Below, piece after piece: positions 1 to 9,308 of a DNA stretch of 64,000 nucleotides (positions are counted from its first letter, which is position 1; each line of letters opens with the position of its first letter). The notes under the pieces are model-generated. The model was not told where the DNA came from, made no database searches, and was given only the letters and a program-made list of their open reading frames with translations. The stretch covers positions 62,001-126,000 of the forward strand of contig NZ_JAJSAX010000002.1 in assembly GCF_021261315.1 (NCBI RefSeq), read 5' to 3'. The position numbers and the translations under genes were made by a program. This stretch comes from Epilithonimonas sp. JDS (lineage in GTDB: Bacteria > Bacteroidota > Bacteroidia > Flavobacteriales > Weeksellaceae).

Positions 1-80
1 TATTATTTGGCTATTCTTTTGGGACATTGCTTATTACTCTAATTATTGCTGCTCCATTCCTGGTACTAACGGCTTATTAA
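1..80 (+). CDS. C-terminal end of a membrane protein (5' end outside window)
   Basis: An open frame runs from the window edge to a TAA at 78-80. It encodes about 25 mostly hydrophobic residues (Leu-Phe-Gly-Tyr-Ser-Phe-Gly ... Val-Leu-Thr-Ala-Tyr), which would fit a final transmembrane helix. Too little is present to name a family. The next 280 bases hold no gene. Confidence 0.45.
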   Translation, partial: LFGYSFGTLLITLIIAAPFLVLTAY

Positions 81-362
81 AAAATGGATAAAACAAGAGT
101 AAACTACTATCGATAAAAAATTAATATCAGTTTCGCTTAATGCAATGATACAACGCAATCATTTGTGCCATTTATTTATAAAATCATCAGATAAATTTCA
201 CTCTGCAAATTGTATGCTAAAAATAATTATCGCTTCATATAATTTATCGTCAACTTATAAATACGCCGTTTTAATGAAATAAAAAATCTCCTTATTCAAA
301 AACCAATAGCATCCTTTTTGATAAAGTGAAATACAAACATTATATAAAATACATTTATTTTG

Positions 363-1505
363 ATGAAAAAAGTATTAGCCATTTTTTTAGCCGGAACTGC
401 CGCAACAGCAGTAATTTATCTCTCACGTTACAGCTATCTGTTCAAAGCCATTGGAATCAATTTAAAAGAAGGATCACTGACACCTTCCACCGATGATGCT
501 GAGAAATTCCCCTACCACGTTGTCCAGAAATCTTTACCGGAAAAATGGAAAACAGCATCAAATTACAATCAAAAAATCCTGTCTGAGCGCCTTACAAAAG
601 ATCTCAAAAAAACCAGAGCTTCCTCGCTGTTAGTGATTCAAGATGGTAAAATTGTCCTCGAACAATACTGGAAAGATCACAATGCTAGTTCGCTTATCAA
701 TTCTTTTTCTATGGCAAAAGGAATACTTTCTATTCTTGTAGGCTGCGCTATTGCCGATGGTTATTTGGATTCTGAAGATGCGCTCATCTCTTCATTTTTC
801 CCGCAATACAATGAAAGCCATTATGGAAAGCATCTCACTTTGAAACATCTGATGACGATGCAGGCCGGATTGGACTGGGAAGAGGAATATCATCATCCTT
901 TCGCACCCAACTCAGAACAATACTTTGTAGATGATCTTGCTGCGCAGGCACTGGGTGTCGAAGTCAAAGAAATGCCCGGCGAAAAATACGAATACCAAAG
1001 TGTTGCAGCACAACTTATCGGTCTGGTCCTGATCAAAGCAACAGGCAAAAATCTCGCAGACTACCTCTCAGAAAAGATCTGGAAACCTCTGAAAATGGAA
1101 TCATCTGCAAAATGGAGCACCGATGAAAAAAGTATGGAAAAAGCGTTTTGCTGCATCCACGCTACCACAAGAGATTTTGCAAGGATCGGTCAGCTGATTT
1201 TGCAAAACGGAAACTGGGAAGGGAAACAGCTGATAGATCAAGAATTTTGCAAACGAATGCTGACACCTACCAAACAGAACACCGCTTTCTGCTACACAAT
1301 CTGGGCAGATGATGATGACGACGTCAATTATCGTTTCTTTTACGGATTCCTCGGACAGTTTATCATTATCATTCCGGAAGAAAATTTGGTGATCGTAAAG
1401 ACAGGAATGTACAACAGATTGAAAGTTGATGAGAAAAAAAGACCAACACAGGCAAAACTTCTGGTGCAGGAATTTGTCAGAAAAAAACAATCGTCATTAG
1501 ACTGA
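363..1505 (+). CDS. Serine hydrolase, class C beta-lactamase / penicillin-binding-protein-like
   Basis: A 380-residue protein with an N-terminal membrane or signal segment (about residues 3-22), so it probably acts in the periplasm or is membrane-tethered. The catalytic S-x-x-K motif reads Ser-Met-Ala-Lys, with Ser116 and Lys119 counted from the ATG at 363. A Tyr-Gln-Ser stands where the family usually has Y-x-N, and a Gly-Phe-Leu-Gly-Gln stretch near the C-terminus stands for the third motif. This family includes esterases, peptidases and 6-aminohexanoate-dimer hydrolases, so the substrate cannot be given. A TTG at 360 lies directly before the ATG, but the ATG is the more likely start. The gene stands alone. 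Confidence 0.85.
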   Translation: MKKVLAIFLAGTAATAVIYLSRYSYLFKAIGINLKEGSLTPSTDDAEKFPYHVVQKSLPEKWKTASNYNQKILSERLTKDLKKTRASSLLVIQDGKIVLEQYWKDHNASSLINSFSMAKGILSILVGCAIADGYLDSEDALISSFFPQYNESHYGKHLTLKHLMTMQAGLDWEEEYHHPFAPNSEQYFVDDLAAQALGVEVKEMPGEKYEYQSVAAQLIGLVLIKATGKNLADYLSEKIWKPLKMESSAKWSTDEKSMEKAFCCIHATTRDFARIGQLILQNGNWEGKQLIDQEFCKRMLTPTKQNTAFCYTIWADDDDDVNYRFFYGFLGQFIIIIPEENLVIVKTGMYNRLKVDEKKRPTQAKLLVQEFVRKKQSSLD

Positions 1506-1530
1506 TAAAAGATTATTTATCAGTTAAAAA

Positions 1531-1607
1531 CAAAAAATCCCCAAATGAATGGGGATAAAAACTAATAACCATGAAAACCTTTTAAAAAAATTTCCGTTGC
1601 AAATGTA
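1531..1607 (-). ncRNA. Candidate small RNA with its own promoter and terminator
   Basis: On the minus strand TACATTTG (1607-1600) is an exact match to the Bacteroidota -7 consensus TAnnTTTG. About 60 bases downstream lies a hairpin, ATCCCC - 8-base loop - GGGGAT (1556-1537), followed on that strand by a run of T, the form of an intrinsic terminator. Nothing is coded between them on the minus strand. The predicted transcript is roughly 1594 to 1532, about 60 nt. On the plus strand the hairpin has no T run, so it is a poor terminator for the upstream hydrolase. The rest of the 1506-1928 gap shows nothing else. No known RNA family was recognised. Confidence 0.45.
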
Positions 1608-1928
1608 GAAAAAATCGAAAGATTGCACCATCATAAAAGATGTTAATTAAATTATAAAAAAAGCTCAATTTCTAATTTTTCTAAATTTTAATTTGAATGA
1701 TTTTATTTTAGACAGATCATTATAAAAAAGCTGTGATACAATTCATTAAAATAAAAAATAATTATTTTTGTTTTTAGAAGGTATGAAAAGAGCATTTGTG
1801 CTAAAGATCTGACTTTAATATTTCATATTTAATTTAAGGGCATAATTTTAGTTGATTTTCTCGAAGAAAAGATCAAACGGTGAAATAATTTAATTTCGCT
1901 GACTATTATAAAAATAAAACAGTCAACA

Positions 1929-3458
1929 TTGGAAACATATTTTGACAGCGACGCGTTAAATGATGATTTGAATAATAACATTTATCTGCAGGCGCTAAAC
2001 TCAGCAAAATCAGGCATTATCATCACTGATAACAGGCAACCTGACAATCCCATCATCTATTGCAACAAAGCCTTTGAAGATATTACAGGCTATTCTCATA
2101 ACGAAATTATTGGCCACAATTGCCGTTTTCTGCAAGCGCAGGACAGATCACAACCAGAAAGACAGAGAATAAAAGATGCTGTGAAAAATGGAAAAGAATG
2201 CAAACTGGAAATCCGAAACTACAGAAAAAATGGAACTCTGTTTTGGAATGAATTAACTATTTCTCCTGTAAAAAATCAGGACAACAATGTCACTCATTTC
2301 ATCGGCGTTCAGAATGATATTACAGACCGTAAAAAATATGAAACCGAGCTGCGCGAAGAAAAAGCATCTGTAGAGAAGAAAATAGAAGAGCGAACCAGAG
2401 AATTGCACGACAACGAAGCTTTTCTTTCAAGTATTATTCAGACTGTACGAGAAAGTCTTTTGGTATTAGATGCCGATTACAAGGTGCTTAGCGCGAATAC
2501 CCATTTTTTAAATTCATTTAAGGTAACAGCGGAAGATACAGTTGGAAAAATATTATTTGAACTTGGAAATCACCAGTGGGATATTGAGGCACTGAAGGTT
2601 TTATTAACCAAAATATTACCAACGAATAATCCGGTGATCGATTTTGAAGTGGAGCACGATTTTCCTTACATTGGAAAGAAAATTATGCTAGTGAATGCAT
2701 ATCGTGTAGAATTTGAAGGCCAATACAAAGACCGCATTTTAATCGCGATTGAAGATATTACCGATAAAAAGGAGATTGACCGCCGCAAAGATGATTTCCT
2801 CTCGATTGCCAGCCACGAACTAAAAACACCATTGACGACCATAAAAGGATTTGTCCAGCTTCTGGAAAGAATGGTTCCTGAGAATTCATCGGACAAATTT
2901 GTATCAACACTGGGGAAAGTTTCGATGTATGTTGACCGTCTTAACAATTTGATAGGAGAACTTTTAGACACATCCAAAATCCAGTCAGGAAATATTGAAA
3001 TTCATAAAGAACCCTTTCAGATTGACAGGTTAATTCGCGATACTGTCGAAAATCTCGCAATCGCAACCCCAGAATACAACATCAGCATCAGCAGCGATAC
3101 AAAAGCAACCATTCTTGGCGATGAACTGCAAATCTCACAGGTCATCAACAATCTGGTTTCCAATGCGATCAAATATTCACCAGGTACTGATAAAATTGAT
3201 GTTTACTGTAACAGGGTTGGTAGTTTTGTGAAGGTTTCCATTACCGATTATGGTATGGGCATCAGCCAACAGGATCAGACAAAGATTTTTGAAAGATTCT
3301 TCAGGGCCCGGGATATTCAGAAAAAATTCCCCGGTATGGGCATTGGCCTTTATATCTGCTATGAAATCATAGCCAACCACAACGGCACACTTTGGGTGGA
3401 AAGTGAAATAGGTTCAGGATCTACATTCAATTTCACGCTGCCAATTATGCAAAACTAA
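1929..3458 (+). CDS. LOV-domain sensor histidine kinase (putative blue-light receptor)
   Basis: A 509-residue soluble kinase with no membrane segment. Residues about 18-135 form a PAS domain with every hallmark of a flavin-binding LOV domain: Gly-His-Asn-Cys-Arg-Phe-Leu-Gln at 62-69 with the adduct-forming Cys65, then the Phe-Trp-Asn strand and a Phe-Ile-Gly-Val-Gln strand with the flavin-contacting Gln. A coiled-coil linker and a second PAS-like region (about 165-280) follow. The HisKA domain has phosphoacceptor His296 (Ser-His-Glu-Leu-Lys-Thr-Pro) and the HATPase has N- and G-boxes to the end. The start is TTG at 1929; the frame has an upstream stop at 1881 and no ATG before the kinase half. 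It lies three bases before a response regulator, its likely partner. The light role is inferred from LOV chemistry. Confidence 0.88.
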   Translation: METYFDSDALNDDLNNNIYLQALNSAKSGIIITDNRQPDNPIIYCNKAFEDITGYSHNEIIGHNCRFLQAQDRSQPERQRIKDAVKNGKECKLEIRNYRKNGTLFWNELTISPVKNQDNNVTHFIGVQNDITDRKKYETELREEKASVEKKIEERTRELHDNEAFLSSIIQTVRESLLVLDADYKVLSANTHFLNSFKVTAEDTVGKILFELGNHQWDIEALKVLLTKILPTNNPVIDFEVEHDFPYIGKKIMLVNAYRVEFEGQYKDRILIAIEDITDKKEIDRRKDDFLSIASHELKTPLTTIKGFVQLLERMVPENSSDKFVSTLGKVSMYVDRLNNLIGELLDTSKIQSGNIEIHKEPFQIDRLIRDTVENLAIATPEYNISISSDTKATILGDELQISQVINNLVSNAIKYSPGTDKIDVYCNRVGSFVKVSITDYGMGISQQDQTKIFERFFRARDIQKKFPGMGIGLYICYEIIANHNGTLWVESEIGSGSTFNFTLPIMQN

Positions 3459-3461
3459 AAG

Positions 3462-3830
3462 ATGAATAATAAAAAAATAATGATCTGCGATGATGATCCC
3501 GGCATTCTGGAAGTGCTGGAAATGATGCTTGAGATAGAGGGCTACACTGTTTTTACAGAAAGCAACAGCACCAATCTCATTAAAGAGATCAACAATACCC
3601 TACCAGATCTGCTATTAATGGATCTGTGGATGCCAGTACTGTCGGGCGACCAATTATTAAGAACCATCAGAGGAACAAAAGAACTGGAACATCTGCCGGT
3701 GATCATCCTTTCCGCCAGCGTTGATGGTAATGAAATCGCGAATAATGCAGGCGCCAATGGATTTATTGCCAAACCATTTGATATGGATGATGTTTCGACT
3801 AAGATTCAGAATATATTGGTTGGTGTTTAA
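3462..3830 (+). CDS. Single-domain response regulator (REC only)
   Basis: A 122-residue receiver domain with the acidic triad at the N-terminus (Asp-Asp-Asp), phosphoacceptor Asp54 (Leu-Met-Asp-Leu-Trp-Met-Pro), a Ser in the Leu-Ser-Ala switch position and the conserved Lys-Pro-Phe. There is no output domain, so it signals by protein contact, as CheY- or DivK-like regulators do, or passes phosphate onward. It follows the LOV kinase with a three-base gap and is almost certainly co-transcribed and phosphorylated by it. Confidence 0.9.
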   Translation: MNNKKIMICDDDPGILEVLEMMLEIEGYTVFTESNSTNLIKEINNTLPDLLLMDLWMPVLSGDQLLRTIRGTKELEHLPVIILSASVDGNEIANNAGANGFIAKPFDMDDVSTKIQNILVGV

Positions 3831-4252
3831 ATTATCAGCGAGTTTGAGTGAGTTGAAAATGATTGAAACAATTAATCGGAAATAAATCGATTATCGGTTT
3901 AATATAAATTACCAAACTTTATGTCTGAAATATTTCGATATATCAAAACACGGAGTTTTGGAGTGATGTCTATTTTCATATTTATTTTGATAGAAAAGTT
4001 TGATTCTTAGAGTTTTAAAAAATTCCACTACAGCGTCTTCCAGTAGAATTTATGCACAACAGAGTTTAATATTTCTTATCCATTACTTTGTCATTAAAAT
4101 ATTGTATAATACTGAACTACTATGGAGTTCTATTCTTCTAAGATGTAAAAAGTGAGGAGTGGTTGGAAAAAATAATTTTTATAAAATTTAAACATTCTTA
4201 AAAAAAAATAAATTATTTTAGCTAAGTCAACTTAGTTGTTGATAAAGCTCAA
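3831..4252. other. Intergenic stretch, nothing recognised
   Basis: About 420 AT-rich bases between the response regulator and the hybrid sensor. I see no convincing open frame, strong hairpin or exact TAnnTTTG box. The promoter of the downstream hybrid sensor should lie in the last 100 bases. Confidence 0.5.
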
Positions 4253-7195
4253 ATGGTGAAATTTAGGATTTTTAAAAACATATATATTGTACTGTTTTCT
4301 TTAGTACAAGTCTTTCTGTTTGGCCAATCTCCGACTGTTATCCTTACAGACCAACAAATTGAAAAACCAATCCGCTTACAAAAATCCCACTGGAGGTTCC
4401 ATCTAGGAGATCAAGTAGAATTTGCGAGTCCAGCATTTTCTGATGAGTCGTGGCAAATTATTTCCAATACCAATTTCGGGAAAGATAAATACCGCGGGGC
4501 GCCAATGCCAAAAGGCTGGACGGGAATTGGCTGGTTTAGAATTAAGGTTAAAAAATCAGAAGCCAATTTAACTGATACCTGGGGATTGTCAATCAACCAC
4601 GATGGTGCATCAGAAGTCTATCTGGACGGGAAGAAAATAATGAACATCGGAAAAGTTGGTTATTCAGAAAAAAGCATGCAGGCGACACGGCAACCATACC
4701 TGAGCATTCCACTAGCAATTACAGATACCACTACCCATCTTATCGCAATCAGGTATTGCAATTTTAATGCAGCATTTCCCAACTTTTATGGATTTCAGGC
4801 TAGTTTGCAGGATTTTCAAACAATGAATGCGAAGCAAAAAGCAGACAAGTTTGTAATGGATCAACTGCTGATGAGCGTTGCTGCCGCGTGTATTTTAATT
4901 ATTTTACACCTATTGATCTTTATCTTTTATCCAAAACAAAAGATCAACCTTTACTATGTTCTCTTTGTTGCTTGCGTAGCCATTGGTTTGTATTCACGTT
5001 ATCAAACCTTTGTTACTACAAGTCCGGCTCAGCAGGCCTTTTATTGTAAGATCTTTATGGGATTTGTTACGCTTCATCTCACGTTTGGATTTTTATTTTT
5101 ATACTATGCGGCTTTTGGCAAATTACCTATCAAGCGAACCATTGTTATGCTTTTGGCATCAGTACCAATCGCGGTTTATCTTATAATTAATTGGTATGAT
5201 GCGTGGAATGACAGCAAATTAGGGTGGTTGCAGAATTGGCATCAAAATATATTCTTGCTTGTTTTCTTTACTGATGCGGTATTTTTCTTACTCAAAGCCA
5301 TCAAAAACGGAAACAAAAAATTGTGGTTGCTTCTTGTCGGGATGTTCATATTTGTAGTAATGGGAACTGTAGGAGGTTCTAACCAGCTTGGATGGTTTAC
5401 CCTGCAGCAAGTGATGGTTTTGTTTGGTTGGGGCAATCTTTTAATGCCTCTCATGTTTTCGATTTATCTGGCGATAGATATCGCTGCAACCAACAGAAAT
5501 CTTGCTGTTCAATTGGTAGAAAACAAAAAGCTGTCCGAAGAAAATATAGAGAAGGAACAGGAAAAGATCAGACTGATCTCCGAGCAGGCGGATCATCTGG
5601 AAAAAACAGTTTTACAAAGAACGGCGCAAGTTCGGGATCAGGCAGAAAAATTGCAGGAGATGGATGCTGCCAAATCCAGATTTTTTATAAACCTGACGCA
5701 CGAATTCAAGACACCGCTGACACTGATCATTAATCCTGCGAAAGAACTGCTGCAAAATCCAGACAAGGAAATGGCACAACAGTATGCCAAATATATCCTG
5801 AAAAACAGTGAGCGTCTTTTGCAACTCATAAATCAACTTTTGGATCTGAGCCGTCTCGAAAGCGGGCAAATGAAGGTGGATTATCAAAATATCGACATCG
5901 TGAAATGGTTGGAATTGCATGTGAAGCAATTTGGTTCTTTAGCCGACCACCATCATCTTGAACTGAAATTTGAAACTGAGCCACAGGAACTTTGGGTACA
6001 GACGGATCTTGACAAGCTTGAAAAAATTGTACAGAATTTGGTTTCCAATGCAATAAAATTCAGTGAGAAGGATGGTTCTGTTAAAGTCATATTCCAAAAA
6101 TTGAATGAAAATTATGTTGGAATTAAAGTCATTGATAAAGGAATTGGTATTAAAAAAGAAAAGCTGCCCTATATTTTTGATCGTTTTTATCAGGTAGATG
6201 CTTCAGATTCTCGTGATAGAGAAGGTGCAGGCATCGGATTAGCCTTAGTGAAGGAATTGGTGGAACTGTTAGAAGGAAGCATTGAGGTAAATAGCGAAGA
6301 GAATATGGGCTCCACTTTTACTGTAACGCTACCCTATCTCTCTACGGATAAAAATTATGAAGAAACGGTCACATCCTCTTTACCAGAAATATACGACAAC
6401 GACAGCAGGATCGAATTAATTGCCGATGAAAAAAATGTGCAAGCCAAAGAAACCATTTTAATAGCGGAAGACAATGAGCAACTTCGTGAATTTATAGAAA
6501 TTACATTAAAGAAAAACTATCAAGTCCTATCAACCAGTAACGGCGAAGAAGGAATACAAATAGCCCAAGATACAATACCCGATCTGGTGATCACCGATCT
6601 TATGATGCCCAAAAAAAACGGATATGAACTTTGCGATACCCTCAAAAATGATGAGCGCACAAGTCACATTCCGATTGTTATGCTAACGGCAAAAACCGAT
6701 CAGGACAGCAAGATCCATGGGATAAAATCCGGTGCAGACGCATATCTTGCAAAACCGTTTGATAAAACAGAATTGATAGCTATCATCGAAAATCTCATTA
6801 CGACGCGTCAAAAATTAAGATCGAAATTTTCTCAAAATAAAGGTTGGCTAAACGAAATTTCCGAATTACCATCCATTGAACAGTCCTTTCTATCAAAAAT
6901 AAAAGACATTATTAATGATCGAATTGATGATGTGCAGCTAAGTGCAGAATCTTTGGGAAGCGAGGTTGGCCTTAGCAGAACACAACTCCACCGAAAACTC
7001 AAAGCATTGATCAATCAAAGTCCAGGCGAGCTTTTGCGCAGCATTCGTATGCAAAAGGCACACGAACTATTGGAAAGAAAGGCAGGCTCTATTGCAGAAG
7101 TAGGTTTTATGGTGGGCTACGGCAATCCTGCAAATTTTTCTACCAGTTTCGCAAAACATTTTGGCTATCCACCAAGTGTTGTTGGCAAAGAGTAG
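4253..7195 (+). CDS. 7TMR-DISM hybrid two-component sensor with AraC output
   Basis: A 980-residue one-protein signalling system. A signal sequence leads into a periplasmic jelly-roll domain resembling the GH2 sugar-binding or 7TMR-DISM extracellular domain (about 35-190). Seven membrane helices (about 200-410), a coiled coil, HisKA with His483 (Thr-His-Glu-Phe-Lys-Thr-Pro), HATPase, a receiver with Asp782 (Ile-Thr-Asp-Leu-Met-Met-Pro) and a C-terminal AraC-type helix-turn-helix (about 875-980) follow. It should sense a periplasmic ligand and bind DNA itself. No enzyme operon is attached; the next genes are exported proteins of unknown role, which are candidate targets. A strong terminator follows at 7370. 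Confidence 0.9.
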   Translation: MVKFRIFKNIYIVLFSLVQVFLFGQSPTVILTDQQIEKPIRLQKSHWRFHLGDQVEFASPAFSDESWQIISNTNFGKDKYRGAPMPKGWTGIGWFRIKVKKSEANLTDTWGLSINHDGASEVYLDGKKIMNIGKVGYSEKSMQATRQPYLSIPLAITDTTTHLIAIRYCNFNAAFPNFYGFQASLQDFQTMNAKQKADKFVMDQLLMSVAAACILIILHLLIFIFYPKQKINLYYVLFVACVAIGLYSRYQTFVTTSPAQQAFYCKIFMGFVTLHLTFGFLFLYYAAFGKLPIKRTIVMLLASVPIAVYLIINWYDAWNDSKLGWLQNWHQNIFLLVFFTDAVFFLLKAIKNGNKKLWLLLVGMFIFVVMGTVGGSNQLGWFTLQQVMVLFGWGNLLMPLMFSIYLAIDIAATNRNLAVQLVENKKLSEENIEKEQEKIRLISEQADHLEKTVLQRTAQVRDQAEKLQEMDAAKSRFFINLTHEFKTPLTLIINPAKELLQNPDKEMAQQYAKYILKNSERLLQLINQLLDLSRLESGQMKVDYQNIDIVKWLELHVKQFGSLADHHHLELKFETEPQELWVQTDLDKLEKIVQNLVSNAIKFSEKDGSVKVIFQKLNENYVGIKVIDKGIGIKKEKLPYIFDRFYQVDASDSRDREGAGIGLALVKELVELLEGSIEVNSEENMGSTFTVTLPYLSTDKNYEETVTSSLPEIYDNDSRIELIADEKNVQAKETILIAEDNEQLREFIEITLKKNYQVLSTSNGEEGIQIAQDTIPDLVITDLMMPKKNGYELCDTLKNDERTSHIPIVMLTAKTDQDSKIHGIKSGADAYLAKPFDKTELIAIIENLITTRQKLRSKFSQNKGWLNEISELPSIEQSFLSKIKDIINDRIDDVQLSAESLGSEVGLSRTQLHRKLKALINQSPGELLRSIRMQKAHELLERKAGSIAEVGFMVGYGNPANFSTSFAKHFGYPPSVVGKE

Positions 7196-7369
7196 TTCTG
7201 GAATATGTTAGAATTGAGCACAAATCCCAAAATTTCTAGATTTTCAAATATCTTTTTGATGTTGCAGCGCTTGATTTGGTGCCTTAAGATTTTTCATTGG
7301 CAACAAATTCAAATTAATATGCAACAAAATCAAAACACATCATAATCATTCGTTTAGACGCACATTATC

Positions 7370-7404
7370 AAAAGCATTTGCAACATTAGCAAATGCTTTT
7401 TTTT
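7370..7404 (+). terminator. Intrinsic terminator after the hybrid sensor
   Basis: Perfect 12-bp stem AAAAGCATTTGC (7370-7381) with GCAAATGCTTTT (7389-7400), a 7-base loop and a following T run. It separates the sensor from the lipoprotein cluster. Confidence 0.85.
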
Positions 7405-7471
7405 GTCTCTGGATGTAGCTTTGGACTATCGAAATAAAGAAATATCCAATAACTTTTTAAATCTTACAATT

Positions 7472-7852
7472 ATGAAAACTTTAATTTTTAGCCTTATTGC
7501 AACTTGTTTGTTGATGTCTTGTCAGAATAATAATTCCAAAACCGATACTACTGTAATTGGTGATTGGGATGCTCATCTCAGCCATAATGGAAAACCGTAT
7601 GTTTTGAAAGCGCATTTTGATGCAGACAATCATTATGAAGGATTTACCGACGGAAAATTATTTGTAACTGGTAAATATAAGATCGACGGAGACGTTATGA
7701 CCATCTCCGATTCCCTTTGTAATGAGCAATACGAAGGGAAATATAAAATCGCATTTTTCGCTAAGGACTCTTTGCGGTTTTCTGTGATTGAGGATACTTG
7801 TAAAATGAGAAACCAGGGAATAAACGGACTTGCAGTGAAGAGATTAAAATAA
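7472..7852 (+). CDS. Small lipoprotein, function unknown
   Basis: A 126-residue protein. Translation should start at the ATG at 7472, because the peptide from there is a clean lipoprotein signal (Met-Lys-Thr-Leu-Ile ... Leu-Met-Ser-Cys, Cys about residue 17); an upstream in-frame GTG-type extension has no signal character. The mature part is compact, with alternating beta-like stretches (Gly-Asp-Trp-Asp-Ala ... Gly-Lys-Tyr-Lys-Ile) that look like a lipocalin-type beta barrel seen in many Bacteroidota lipoproteins. That fold is a guess. It is the first of a run of exported proteins on the plus strand. Confidence 0.75.
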   Translation: MKTLIFSLIATCLLMSCQNNNSKTDTTVIGDWDAHLSHNGKPYVLKAHFDADNHYEGFTDGKLFVTGKYKIDGDVMTISDSLCNEQYEGKYKIAFFAKDSLRFSVIEDTCKMRNQGINGLAVKRLK

Positions 7853-8000
7853 AAAAATTCCTGCTTCACTCATTCTGATAATGCTTCTAATCAATGTCTT
7901 ACTATGTAGACAAAAACCTGACTAAGTTTAGTTAAGAATTCGAATTCACTTTAGAATTTCTTAACAAAATAATCAATCCGAATAATTAAAAAATACCATT

Positions 8001-8585
8001 ATGAAAACACTTAAAATAATTTTGTTATTACTTCTTATCACTGGATTAATCACTTGCAGAAAGGAAGATGATAACGACAACCTGAAAACATATCCTGAAG
8101 AAAATCCTCTTGCGCTTTATCTGGAGAAATCGGGATTTAATCAAAAAACTACCCCATTTATCGATTCCGTCACTTATGAATTGGGTTACAAGTTCAAAGC
8201 GAAAGTAAAGGGAAAAATCAACGCAGTTACTTTTAAAATCCCGGACAATGCGGCTAATGTGAGAGTTACGATATGGGACGTTTCCACAAAAGGCATTCTT
8301 AGAACTTTTTACATCCCAGTTACTACTGCAAATACAGAAGTGAGGTCAGCGATAGACCCAATGACCGTCAATCCGGACACAGAATATTTAATCACGTACA
8401 GCGGAAACGTTTATTATTTCAGACAGAAAACCGATGGGACTAATACAGTTTATCCCATAGATGCTGGAAATATTACAATCACCGGCTACCATTGGCGGAA
8501 TGGGACAGCACAAATTTTTCCCGAACAAATGGCGGCTTACTACTACACCGGAGATTTGAGCATTGTTTTTCAGCAGGCGGAATAA
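8001..8585 (+). CDS. Lipoprotein of the shared-signal-peptide family, unknown function
   Basis: A 194-residue lipoprotein with lipobox Leu-Ile-Thr-Cys at about residue 19. Its first ten codons are nearly identical in DNA to those of the gene at 8661, and resemble those at 12780 and 13867. The mature region reads as one beta-rich domain (Lys-Ile-Asn-Ala-Val-Thr-Phe-Lys-Ile ... Val-Thr-Ile-Trp-Asp) like a small jelly roll of the DUF4082 kind found in surface proteins; this is tentative. No catalytic motif is visible. It lies between two other lipoprotein genes. Confidence 0.72.
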   Translation: MKTLKIILLLLLITGLITCRKEDDNDNLKTYPEENPLALYLEKSGFNQKTTPFIDSVTYELGYKFKAKVKGKINAVTFKIPDNAANVRVTIWDVSTKGILRTFYIPVTTANTEVRSAIDPMTVNPDTEYLITYSGNVYYFRQKTDGTNTVYPIDAGNITITGYHWRNGTAQIFPEQMAAYYYTGDLSIVFQQAE

Positions 8586-8660
8586 GCAACAACTTTTCAT
8601 CATATCGACGGAAGCCTCAAGATTTCCTTTTTGTTGTTTCTTTTTAAAAATAAAAGCATT

Positions 8661-9296
8661 ATGAAAACACTTAAAATAATTTCGTTATTACTGCTGATGA
8701 TTGGTTTAATGTCTTGCGGAAGAGACAATAACGAACCAGAAGTTGTTGAAGAACCATTTGATATTACGCAATATGTAATCGTATCATTGTCTAAAAAAAA
8801 CTCTAATATACACTATATCCAAACTTTTGAAAAGGATGCTGAAGGTGTATCTATGGATTATTCAGCCTTCTTAGTGATAAAAAATACATTTACTTTTCAG
8901 GATGGCGTTTTAAAAACATTCTCCAATATAACGAGTAATAAAGAATTTAAAATTGAAAACGGATCAATTATTTCAGCTTCAAATTCCGAAGATTATATCA
9001 ACAAGTTGGTTAAAATCCCCTCAACAAATCAGCTAAATGGTAACACCTATTCTGGTAGTTGGAGGAAAGACGGAAGCAATCTTTTACTATATTCCAAATT
9101 AAAATTTACAAATACTCATTTTTCTGAGGGTTCGCTTAATCTGCCTGAACCAAATACCTCCTATGAAATAATAAAAAACATTGGTGCTCTTTCAGTTACG
9201 GCTGGAAAGCGTACACTATGGGTGTTAGTAGATGGAAAACTGGAGGGTTCCAGACTTTTTTCAGGAGTATCTGCAGGCACTTTTACCAAACAATAA
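8661..9296 (+). CDS. Lipoprotein of the shared-signal-peptide family, unknown function
   Basis: A 211-residue lipoprotein. The start is the ATG at 8661 (Met-Lys-Thr-Leu-Lys-Ile-Ile-Ser), which gives lipobox Leu-Met-Ser-Cys; the frame is open ten codons upstream, but that extension is not signal-like. The mature sequence is a beta-rich domain with no motif I recognise and no clear likeness to the neighbour at 8001 beyond the signal peptide. It ends 12 bases before the next gene, suggesting an operon with 9309-12047. Confidence 0.7.
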   Translation: MKTLKIISLLLLMIGLMSCGRDNNEPEVVEEPFDITQYVIVSLSKKNSNIHYIQTFEKDAEGVSMDYSAFLVIKNTFTFQDGVLKTFSNITSNKEFKIENGSIISASNSEDYINKLVKIPSTNQLNGNTYSGSWRKDGSNLLLYSKLKFTNTHFSEGSLNLPEPNTSYEIIKNIGALSVTAGKRTLWVLVDGKLEGSRLFSGVSAGTFTKQ

Positions 9297-9308
9297 AATA
9301 CAATCCTT

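Noticed and set aside
1537-1556. Hairpin considered as terminator of the serine hydrolase gene on the plus strand.
   Set aside because: The T run lies on the other strand; it fits a minus-strand terminator better.
5612-5929. Long minus-strand open frames inside the 7TMR hybrid sensor gene.
   Set aside because: They are shadows of the real coding frame, with poor composition and no start context.
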